In this document: positions 26,863 to 33,711 of the stretch, piece by piece
Numbering within the stretch: position 1 is the stretch's first letter
Layout: each line of letters begins with the position of its first letter
Assembly (NCBI GenBank): GCA_016784605.1
Contig: JADHUI010000027.1
Location: 1-34,487 of the forward strand
DNA length: 34,487 nucleotides
DNA from: Fidelibacterota bacterium
GTDB lineage: Bacteria; Fidelibacterota; Marinisomatia; Marinisomatales; UBA1611
Direction: 5' to 3'
Notes under the pieces: generated by a model
Database searches by the model: none
Told to the model about the DNA's origin: nothing
The model's input: the letters and a program-made list of their open reading frames with translations, nothing else
Program-made: the position numbers and the translations under genes

Positions 26863-27827
26863 AAATTGGTTCATACATATACGAATTGGAAGATTCCATT
26901 CGTTTAGACAAATTTTTAGCCAACTATTTTCCTGATTTATCCCGAACACGATTAAAATTATCTATTAAATCCGGTCATATACTTGTAAACGGATCACACG
27001 TTAAACCGAGCTATATCCTTTGTAAAAGTGATCAAATTAAATATGAATTTGTGGAAGAAATCCAAAAACAAGTTTATATGGAACCCGTTGAAATGGAATT
27101 AGATATTTTGTATGAAGATCAGCATATTATATGTATCAATAAACCAGCCGGACTCGTCGTCCATCCTGGTGCTGGAAATCATACAAACACTTTAGCCAAT
27201 GGGCTTATTTACCATTTTAACTCATTATCGAACGTGAATGGTAATTCTCGGCCTGGTATTGTTCATCGTCTAGACAAAAATACATCAGGCGTAATTCTTA
27301 TTGCAAAAACAAATGAAGCGCACAATCATTTGGCGAGCCAATTTCAAAATCGTACAGTGCAAAAAACATATCTAGCAGTTACATGGGGAGAATGGGCAGA
27401 ATTAGAAGGAACCTTATGTGGAAATATTGCACGAAAAAAATCGGATCCAACGACTTATACAGTTTCTAATGATGGTCGTATTTCTGAAACAAAATATAAA
27501 GTAGCATACCAAAATCGTTATTTCTCTCAAGTAATCTTTATGCCAAAAACAGGTCGAACACATCAAATACGAGTTCATGCTGCAGAAGAAAATCACCCAA
27601 TTGTTTGTGATGATCCTTACGGGGGGGGACTAAATAGGGCGAAAGGATTTATTCCAGAAGTGGCCGTTAAGATGAAAAAAATTATGAAAAATATAGGGCG
27701 GCAAGCGCTTCATGCAGAAAAAATATCCTTTCAGCATCCCATTTTAAAAAATCCGATAAATATTACAGCACCGTATCCTTCAGATTTTGTAAATTTGATG
27801 GACGCTGTAAGGGATTTTGATGGCTAA
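26859..27827 (+). CDS. rluD: Pseudouridine synthase, RluA/RluD family
   Basis: It isomerises uridine to pseudouridine in rRNA. The 322-residue product has an N-terminal S4 RNA-binding domain (about 13-65, with R-L-D-K-F-L-A). The catalytic domain has H-R-L-D-K-N-T-S-G and Asp139 as nucleophile. Downstream are K-T-Y-L-A-V-T-W-G and G-R-T-H-Q-I-R-V-H. S4 domain and length fit RluD, which modifies the 23S helix 69 loop, but RluA/RluC-type targets cannot be excluded. The start is TTG, sharing bases with the lspA stop, so translation is coupled. The stop overlaps the recombinase start by eight bases. Confidence 0.9.
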   Translation: MKIGSYIYELEDSIRLDKFLANYFPDLSRTRLKLSIKSGHILVNGSHVKPSYILCKSDQIKYEFVEEIQKQVYMEPVEMELDILYEDQHIICINKPAGLVVHPGAGNHTNTLANGLIYHFNSLSNVNGNSRPGIVHRLDKNTSGVILIAKTNEAHNHLASQFQNRTVQKTYLAVTWGEWAELEGTLCGNIARKKSDPTTYTVSNDGRISETKYKVAYQNRYFSQVIFMPKTGRTHQIRVHAAEENHPIVCDDPYGGGLNRAKGFIPEVAVKMKKIMKNIGRQALHAEKISFQHPILKNPINITAPYPSDFVNLMDAVRDFDG

Positions 27828-28731
27828 TATCTTTGATGATAAATTAAGAGACTTTATAAAATATATTAAAGATGAGAGGCAATACTCTCATCATACTGCT
27901 AAAGCTTATAAAAAAGATTTAACAGAATTTAATGCATACCTTTTAGAGTATTATGGAAATGAATTATTGGATTATAACATAGTAGATAAACAAGGAATTC
28001 GACATTTCTTAGGGAAAAAATATGAAGAAGGTGCTTCAGCACGAACTGTCGCTAGAAAATTAGCTTCAATAAAGTCCTATTTTAAATATTTATTTCAAAT
28101 AGAATCAATAATGAAGAATCCATCGATTCATGTCAAAACACCCAAAATTGGGAAAAAACTTCCATCATTCATTAATGATAATATAATGGATACATTATTA
28201 GATATTCCTGATCAATCAAATATTAAAGGTTTACGAGATAAGGCTATCATGGAACTGTTTTATGCTACTGGGATTCGATTGAGTGAATTGGTAGGATTAA
28301 ATATTGGGGATGTAAATTTTCCACAAAGTCTTATCCGAGTAAGAGGGAAAGGGAATAAAGAACGATTAGTGCCATTTGGTAAAAGTGCATCTATCGCTAT
28401 AAAACATTATGGTTCCGAATTCGGCATTTCGTTTCAAGGGCTTGATAATCAATTACCCTTATTCTGTAGCGTAAAGGGGAAAAGAATATCAGTTAGAACA
28501 GTACAAAACAGAATAAATGGCTATTTATCACAGGTAACGGTTGGGAGTCGATTAGGTCCCCACTTACTACGCCATTCGTTTGCTACGGCTATGATTGATC
28601 ATGGAGCTGATATTAGAGCTGTTCAGGAATTCTTAGGACATGCAAGTCTCTCATCTACACAAATTTATACTCATCTAAAACCAGAAAAAATAAAAGAAGC
28701 TTTTCAAAAATCACACCCTCATGGGGCATAA
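27820..28731 (+). CDS. xerC: Tyrosine recombinase, XerC/XerD type
   Basis: A site-specific recombinase likely to resolve chromosome dimers at dif. The 303-residue protein has an N-terminal SAM-like core-binding domain (about 1-95) and a catalytic domain with all tyrosine-recombinase residues: Arg153 (G-I-R-L-S-E-L), Lys177 (G-K-G-N-K-E-R), His248 and Arg251 (H-L-L-R-H-S), His274 (L-G-H-A-S-L) and nucleophile Tyr283. XerC and XerD cannot be separated by eye. ATG 27820 is preferred over TTG 27817, one codon upstream. Nothing suggests a phage or integron integrase, as it sits inside a housekeeping cluster without flanking repeats. Confidence 0.9.
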   Translation: MANIFDDKLRDFIKYIKDERQYSHHTAKAYKKDLTEFNAYLLEYYGNELLDYNIVDKQGIRHFLGKKYEEGASARTVARKLASIKSYFKYLFQIESIMKNPSIHVKTPKIGKKLPSFINDNIMDTLLDIPDQSNIKGLRDKAIMELFYATGIRLSELVGLNIGDVNFPQSLIRVRGKGNKERLVPFGKSASIAIKHYGSEFGISFQGLDNQLPLFCSVKGKRISVRTVQNRINGYLSQVTVGSRLGPHLLRHSFATAMIDHGADIRAVQEFLGHASLSSTQIYTHLKPEKIKEAFQKSHPHGA

Positions 28732-28741
28732 GGAAAAAATC

Positions 28742-30358
28742 ATGATTCACCCAACTGACTTAGGCTTAGAAAAAATCGGATTAACACATATTGAACGCAT
28801 TGAACGTAACCTTCCCGTCGAAAGTTTAATTGAAGATACGATACTACATAAAAGTGGAAAAATTGGTATGCGCGGGGCGGTAATGGTTGATACAGGTAGA
28901 TATACTGGACGATCACCTAAAGATAAATATTTTGTAAAAGAAATCACGTCACAGGATCATTTGTGGTGGGGTGATGTTAATCATGAAATTGGTGAAGATG
29001 TGTTTGACGAATTATACGAAAAAGTGATTAATCGATATAATAAGGCAGATGATTCAAATACATATATATTTGATGGCTTTGCTGGGGCAGACCCAGAATA
29101 TTCAATCAACGTTAGAATGATTGCTAAAATGGCTTGGCAAGCGCATTTTGTCCATAATATGTTTATCCGCCCAACAAAAGAAGAATTAGTCGATTTTGAA
29201 CCTGATTTTACTATCATAAATGCCTCTGACGTTTTTAACGATCATTTTGAAAAGCATGGGATGAATTCTGAGACTTTTATCATTTTTCATATGGAGAAAA
29301 AAATTGCCATTATTGGGGGTACAGAATATGGGGGTGAAATGAAAAAAGGGATTTTTTCAGTATTAAATTATATGCTTCCTTTAAAAGGTGTATTGGCTAT
29401 GCATTGCTCAGCTAATGTGGACGAGGATGGAAAAAATCCAGCTATATTTTTTGGGTTGAGTGGTACGGGAAAAACCACGTTATCTACTGATTCAACACGT
29501 CCACTTATTGGTGACGATGAACATGGGTGGTCTGACAACGGTATTTTTAATTTTGAAGGTGGATGTTATGCAAAAGTCATCGATTTAAACCCTAAATATG
29601 AGCCAGATATATATAATGCGATCAAACATGGCGCTTTACTTGAAAATGTGGTTTACGATGAAAAAACACGAAAAGTGGATTTCTCTGATGGGTCTAAAAC
29701 AGAAAATACACGTGTTTCTTATCCTTTAGACTATATTGAGAATTCAGTTTATGCTCAAGGAAAACGGAGTATGTCTGGACACCCAGAAAAAATTATTTTT
29801 CTTACCTGTGATGCGTATGGCGTTTTGCCGCCTGTGTCGAAGTTGACCCCTGAACAAGCAATGTATCACTTTATTAGTGGCTACACAGCTAAAGTTGCTG
29901 GAACAGAGCGAGGTATTACGGAACCTGTGGCAGTATTTTCTCCTTGTTTTGGAGGTCCATTTTTAACACTTCATCCACTAGAATATGCAAAACTTCTCAA
30001 AGATAAAATGGAGAAACATAACGTCCCTGCCTACTTGGTAAATACGGGTTGGGTTGGTGCAAGTGCTAGTTCGGGGGCTGATCGTATATCATTACCATTA
30101 ACACGGACTATTATTCATAGAATACTAGATGGCTCGATTGAATCCAGTCAATTTATTGAAGATGAATATTTTCACGTAAAAATCCCATTAACGCTAGAAG
30201 GCATTGATTCTGCCATATTAAATCCAAAAAAATCATGGGTAGATAAAAATAAATATGAAAAAACAGCTAAAATGCTTGTTGAAAAATTTCAAAATAACTA
30301 TCAAAACTACGATTTAGGTGACCCTGCAATTTTAGCCGCAGGTCCGTCTATTTCATAA
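28742..30358 (+). CDS. pckA: Phosphoenolpyruvate carboxykinase (ATP)
   Basis: It converts oxaloacetate and ATP to phosphoenolpyruvate, CO2 and ADP, the entry to gluconeogenesis. The 538-residue length is standard for the ATP-dependent type. The P-loop G-L-S-G-T-G-K-T-T-L lies at about 238-247, followed by G-D-D-E-H-G-W-S for metal binding. Substrate-loop segments Y-T-G-R-S-P-K-D-K near the start and P-C-F-G-G-P-F are also present. I chose ATG 28742 because AAGGA lies eight bases before it; the in-frame ATG at 28721 falls inside the recombinase gene. No ATP/GTP ambiguity: the GTP-type family has a different sequence. Confidence 0.95.
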   Translation: MIHPTDLGLEKIGLTHIERIERNLPVESLIEDTILHKSGKIGMRGAVMVDTGRYTGRSPKDKYFVKEITSQDHLWWGDVNHEIGEDVFDELYEKVINRYNKADDSNTYIFDGFAGADPEYSINVRMIAKMAWQAHFVHNMFIRPTKEELVDFEPDFTIINASDVFNDHFEKHGMNSETFIIFHMEKKIAIIGGTEYGGEMKKGIFSVLNYMLPLKGVLAMHCSANVDEDGKNPAIFFGLSGTGKTTLSTDSTRPLIGDDEHGWSDNGIFNFEGGCYAKVIDLNPKYEPDIYNAIKHGALLENVVYDEKTRKVDFSDGSKTENTRVSYPLDYIENSVYAQGKRSMSGHPEKIIFLTCDAYGVLPPVSKLTPEQAMYHFISGYTAKVAGTERGITEPVAVFSPCFGGPFLTLHPLEYAKLLKDKMEKHNVPAYLVNTGWVGASASSGADRISLPLTRTIIHRILDGSIESSQFIEDEYFHVKIPLTLEGIDSAILNPKKSWVDKNKYEKTAKMLVEKFQNNYQNYDLGDPAILAAGPSIS

Positions 30359-30370
30359 CTCGGAGGAAAC

Positions 30371-30658
30371 ATGGTCATAGAGTTTACAGCACGTCACTAT
30401 CATGCTCCCGATACCGTTCGGGAATACGCTGAAAATGAAGTTAAAAGGTTAGAGAAGTATAACGATCGAATTACGCAATGTCAGATTATTCTTAGCCATG
30501 AGCATAATGCTCATATTGTTGAATTGAATTTATCTGTTCCAGGACAAAAATTTAATTCGAAAGTTTCATCTGGAAATCTAACAAAAGCCATTGATATCGC
30601 TGTAGATAAAATGAAAGTTCGTCTCAAAAAATTCATGGACAAAAGAAACGCCCATTAA
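30371..30658 (+). CDS. hpf: Ribosome hibernation promoting factor, short form
   Basis: This 95-residue protein carries one S30AE/HPF-YfiA domain. It opens with a beta strand V-I-E-F-T-A-R-H-Y, then helix V-R-E-Y-A-E-N-E-V-K-R-L, and ends in a basic helix D-K-M-K-V-R-L-K-K-F. Family members bind the decoding region of the 30S subunit and hold ribosomes inactive in stationary phase. It lacks the C-terminal dimerisation domain of long HPF, so it matches the short or YfiA-like types. GGAGG is placed seven bases ahead of the ATG, and the gene is 12 bases after pckA. Confidence 0.9.
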   Translation: MVIEFTARHYHAPDTVREYAENEVKRLEKYNDRITQCQIILSHEHNAHIVELNLSVPGQKFNSKVSSGNLTKAIDIAVDKMKVRLKKFMDKRNAH

Positions 30659-30667
30659 TTAAACTCT

Positions 30668-31579
30668 ATGAAAGCAATTATTCCTGTTGCGGGTTATGGT
30701 ACCCGTATGCGTCCCCACACGGATGACATCCAAAAAGCGCTCCTTCCAGTTGGAGGAAAACCTGCGCTAGCCCATATTGTGGAACCGTTATTAAAAGCAG
30801 GTATAAGTAATATAACTTTTATCATTGGCCACTTGGGAAATCAAGTGATTGATTTTATGGGAAAATATGAGGGCAATTTCCATTTTGTTGAACAAAAAGA
30901 AATGCTCGGACTTGGTCACGCAGTTCTTCAAGGATTAGAAAATACCGACGAAAGATTACTCATTCAATTAGGAGATAATTTTTTTGACACGAATATTGTG
31001 GATTTTATTTCTGATCATGTCAATCGAATCGCGGTCGCACAGGTTAAAGATCCCCGTCGATTTGGTGTTGTTGAATTAGAAAATAATCGCATTATTGCAT
31101 TTCATGAAAAGCCTGAAATCCCACCTTCTAATTTCGCAATAAGTGGATTGTATTTGTTTAATAGTCAACGCACTTTAAAAAATGCCATCGAACATTTGGT
31201 TGAGCAAAATATTACAACAAAAAATGAATATCAACTTACGGATGCGTTTAAAATTATGTTAAATAATGGAGCGATATTTGAACCTTGGGAATGTGGATGG
31301 ATGGATACAGGCGTTCCTGAAACGATGCTTCTTACAAATAGACAAATGTTAAAAAATATGCCCCTTAATTCCGAAACTGAACAATTGACACCCCCTATTT
31401 ATATTGGCAATAATGTCCATATCATCCATTCTAAAATAGGCCCTAACGTAACGGTTATGGATAATGTTATTTTAGAAAATTGTATTATTGAGGATTCCAT
31501 AATTTTAGAAGGGTCACACCTTGTTGATAAAAAATTATCCCATTGTATTGTTGGGAAAGATGGGTCATCTATTTGTTAG
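30668..31579 (+). CDS. Sugar-1-phosphate nucleotidyltransferase with left-handed beta-helix tail
   Basis: The enzyme class joins a sugar 1-phosphate to an NTP, making an activated sugar for envelope glycans. The 303-residue protein starts with the nucleotide-binding motif P-V-A-G-Y-G-T-R-M-R-P (about 6-16) and P-V-G-G-K-P. The metal-binding Asp is in Q-L-G-D-N-F. W-M-D-T-G lies at about 215-220. From about 237 to the end, isoleucine-rich hexapeptide repeats (I-G-N-N-V-x, I-G-P-N-V-T, I-L-E-N-C-I, I-L-E-G-S-H) form a short left-handed beta-helix. Glucose-1-phosphate thymidylyltransferase (long type) is the closest match. It ends the plus-strand cluster, with only three bases between its stop and the converging gene. 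Confidence 0.88.
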   Translation: MKAIIPVAGYGTRMRPHTDDIQKALLPVGGKPALAHIVEPLLKAGISNITFIIGHLGNQVIDFMGKYEGNFHFVEQKEMLGLGHAVLQGLENTDERLLIQLGDNFFDTNIVDFISDHVNRIAVAQVKDPRRFGVVELENNRIIAFHEKPEIPPSNFAISGLYLFNSQRTLKNAIEHLVEQNITTKNEYQLTDAFKIMLNNGAIFEPWECGWMDTGVPETMLLTNRQMLKNMPLNSETEQLTPPIYIGNNVHIIHSKIGPNVTVMDNVILENCIIEDSIILEGSHLVDKKLSHCIVGKDGSSIC

Positions 31580-31582
31580 AGA

Positions 31583-32974
31583 TTAAAATCGCAGAGATTG
31601 AATATCAATCCCTTTAATTTTTGGATTTTCTAAATCTCCGTAAATATTGAGTACAATAGAATTACCTTTCCGAGGTAAAGTATTACCCGTTTCCATTTCC
31701 CACTGATATATTAGTTTGGAAAGTCCACGTGATAAATGGCTAAGTCTGATTTCACTTTCATGGAATTCATAATGATGTTTTTGGCCACCTAATTCATTTA
31801 TATGAATTTGTACTTTCACATTCAAGCGAGCGAAAGGAGTTATAAGTGAAATGTTAATGATAGAATTTCCATTTTCTTCCATTAATCCATTGACTTCACA
31901 CGCTCGAACTTTTATGAGTCCATTATGAATACCAATCGTTTCACCTATTTCTTTGATTTCAGGTTGCTCATAGATTTCCTCAGGTAGTTTTATTTCTAAA
32001 TTCTTCAGATGAGCGGTTGCTGAACCTGCAGATAATTCTGGGCGGGCTCCATTTAAATCTAATGAAAATGAAGCATCTTTTAGTCCAATACTATATTGCC
32101 CAATATGAAATTGCATACTTTGTTCTAGATTATTATCTGGTATGGCGATTATTTTAAACCCAGCTAAATTGAATTTTCCTCTAGATAAAGAAAATTTCAT
32201 ATTCTTCATTGATTCGGAATATTCGAGTGTTAATTGAGAAAGAAACTGAAGTAATATGTTATTTATTTCGACTGAAAAATCCCAATCATTCCATTCCTGC
32301 TGGCTTGATTTTGGAATGCCATATCCAGCCATTTCCCAACTAAGTAAGTCTAAATCGATAACTAAGCCTTTTCCCATTACAAACTTTTCTGTACTTGTGG
32401 CTCGTATAAGACTCGGAGAAATAATAGAAAAATTCCATTCCCATTGATTAAAAGGATATTCATTTGAATATAGATACTCATTTTCAAAAAGAGTATCTAT
32501 AGACCTCGGCGGTGCAGAATTATTCGCCATGTAGATTTTTATGGATTCACCAATGAGTGTTAGTCCTAATGTAGGAATGCTAATGCGATCTTTCTTTAAA
32601 TTTCTTAACACATTGAATATAATATCTGGTGTCTTCAATTTTGCGGATAAACGAAATTTTTCTAATGAATAATCTGGACCACCAAATTTAACAGTGGTAA
32701 AATGATCTTCACCTTGAAGCGAAGAAGTAACTTGGATATGATTGAATCCATATTTCATTTCACTAATGGAAAAATGACCTTCATAGAATGGATGTCCTTC
32801 TAGAGCTAAATCCATGGAAAGTCCTGATAAATTGAATGACAAATCATCTAAATTAAAATGACCTTTCCCAGTTGGTTGACCAACAAGCATCGATATAAAT
32901 AAAGGAACAAATATTAAAACTGCTTTACTATTTTTGGATAAGTATTGTTTGGTCATAATGTAATAATGAGTCAT
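31583..32974 (-). CDS. Exported protein, possibly AsmA/TamB-like, coupled to the exosortase gene
   Basis: I do not recognise a firm family. From the ATG at 32974 it is 463 residues, with a signal peptide (about 1-32, ending near L-V-G-Q). The rest is almost all beta strand, with repeated L-x-L-x-G and L-D-L-x-x-A-x-P-E-L-S-A-G-S patterns. Near the end comes I-V-L-N-I-Y-G-D-L-E-N-P-K-I-K, which recalls the G-x-L-x-x-P-x-I segments of AsmA/TamB-type envelope proteins. That link is weak. I chose ATG 32974 because it forms an ATGA overlap with the exosortase stop; TTG/GTG-type starts up to 33025 and ATG 32956 are alternatives. The overlap argues for a job with the exosortase. Confidence 0.7.
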   Translation of the reverse strand: MTHYYIMTKQYLSKNSKAVLIFVPLFISMLVGQPTGKGHFNLDDLSFNLSGLSMDLALEGHPFYEGHFSISEMKYGFNHIQVTSSLQGEDHFTTVKFGGPDYSLEKFRLSAKLKTPDIIFNVLRNLKKDRISIPTLGLTLIGESIKIYMANNSAPPRSIDTLFENEYLYSNEYPFNQWEWNFSIISPSLIRATSTEKFVMGKGLVIDLDLLSWEMAGYGIPKSSQQEWNDWDFSVEINNILLQFLSQLTLEYSESMKNMKFSLSRGKFNLAGFKIIAIPDNNLEQSMQFHIGQYSIGLKDASFSLDLNGARPELSAGSATAHLKNLEIKLPEEIYEQPEIKEIGETIGIHNGLIKVRACEVNGLMEENGNSIINISLITPFARLNVKVQIHINELGGQKHHYEFHESEIRLSHLSRGLSKLIYQWEMETGNTLPRKGNSIVLNIYGDLENPKIKGIDIQSLRF

Positions 32975-33486
32975 GATGGTGAAAAAATATCGGTTTCTTC
33001 TGACATTGTTGTCCAAAGATACCAAAATGATAATACAATAGGATAGAAAAATATATATGAACTATATGTATGGACTTGATCCCATATTTCGGGATAATAA
33101 CCATTTGTTAAAACAAATAGTGCGATTCGAAAAATATTTGAAATAAATAATAGAAAAAAGCCTATAGACAAAAAATAAATACGGTATAATGCTTTTCCTG
33201 GATAGGCAATTATGAATCCAGCATAGAGTCCAATAAGTTCTAGCCCATTACAACCATTAAGTATTTCTACTCCCGAATGACCAATCATTGCAATAAAACG
33301 GCCAGAAGATTCGATTGAAAAGTTAAAAAAGGATAATAAGCCGTGAGCCAATGAAACACCCATAAAACTTAACCACTCGTCTAACCTTCCATCCGGTAGC
33401 AATACTAATTCATATAATAATTGCCAGATAGCATAGATACCTGCAATTTTTATTAGAAATAGAGTTAAAGGATGCGGTTTAATCAT
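32971..33486 (-). CDS. Exosortase/archaeosortase-family transpeptidase
   Basis: This 171-residue membrane protein has about five to six hydrophobic helices. The three residues expected of the exosortase family are present at good spacing: Cys79 in N-G-C-N-G-L-E, Arg120 in N-I-F-R, and His139 in Q-V-H-T-Y. The family cleaves, and probably transfers, proteins carrying a C-terminal tripartite signal of short motif, hydrophobic helix and basic tail. This is a short single-domain form, like those of Bacteroidota, without the long C-terminal EpsI extension. The start overlaps the stop of the 58-codon gene by eight bases; the stop overlaps the next gene by ATGA. That small upstream protein is the obvious substrate candidate. 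Confidence 0.88.
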   Translation of the reverse strand: MIKPHPLTLFLIKIAGIYAIWQLLYELVLLPDGRLDEWLSFMGVSLAHGLLSFFNFSIESSGRFIAMIGHSGVEILNGCNGLELIGLYAGFIIAYPGKALYRIYFLSIGFFLLFISNIFRIALFVLTNGYYPEIWDQVHTYSSYIFFYPIVLSFWYLWTTMSEETDIFSPS

Positions 33487-33655
33487 TTTGCAAAGGTCTC
33501 AATTTCTTCCAAGCCATAGCACCGCCTGCTCCGATTAAAAGTTCAAGTCCACCAATGGGTGCTTGATCAGGATTAGATGGGAAGCCAACACCTTGCGCCA
33601 GCAAGAGTCCTGTGATTGAGATAATTCCGATTAATAATTTTGTATATATATTCAT
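33479..33655 (-). CDS. Short exported protein with exosortase-type C-terminal sorting signal
   Basis: This 58-residue ORF runs on the minus strand from ATG 33655 to TAA 33479. An N-terminal signal peptide M-N-I-Y-T-K-L-L-I-G... ends near L-L-L-A-Q (about 1-21). About ten residues follow, rich in G, P, N and D. Then comes APIGGLELLIGAGGAMAW, followed by K-K-L-R-P and five last residues. The order motif, short hydrophobic helix, basic end is the tripartite sorting signal; it closely resembles the P-I-D-G-G-L signals of tiny proteins beside Bacteroidota exosortases, with Gly in place of Asp. AGGAAA lies five bases ahead of the ATG, and the eight-base overlap with the exosortase start supports it as a real gene. 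Confidence 0.78.
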   Translation of the reverse strand: MNIYTKLLIGIISITGLLLAQGVGFPSNPDQAPIGGLELLIGAGGAMAWKKLRPLQND

Positions 33656-33674
33656 AATATTTTCCTATTTAAAA

Positions 33675-33706
33675 GAGATTGCCACGGCATTTCACGCCTC
33701 GCAATG
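33675..33706. repeat. Degenerate copy of the dispersed CATTGCGAGG...GCAATCTC palindromic element
   Basis: Read on the minus strand this begins CATTGCGAGGCGTGAAATGC and ends GTGGCAATCTC. Outer arms ATTGC/GCAAT (33678-33682 and 33701-33705) and inner arms GGC/GCC make a stem. The sequence resembles the widespread small intergenic repeat of the form CATTGCGAGGAGC...GAAGCAATCTC known from many unrelated bacteria. It lies between the sorting-domain gene and the 58-codon gene. Confidence 0.65.
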
Positions 33707-33711
33707 ATATT

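Noticed and set aside
27820-28731. Tyrosine recombinase as a sign of a phage, integron or genomic island
   Set aside because: It overlaps rluD and abuts pckA in a housekeeping cluster, has the XerC/D length and residues, and no attachment-like repeats or tRNA gene are nearby.
31596-31610. GATTGA/TCAATC hairpin at the convergent gene ends as a terminator
   Set aside because: It lies inside the end of the minus-strand coding sequence, is AT-rich and has no T-run after it.
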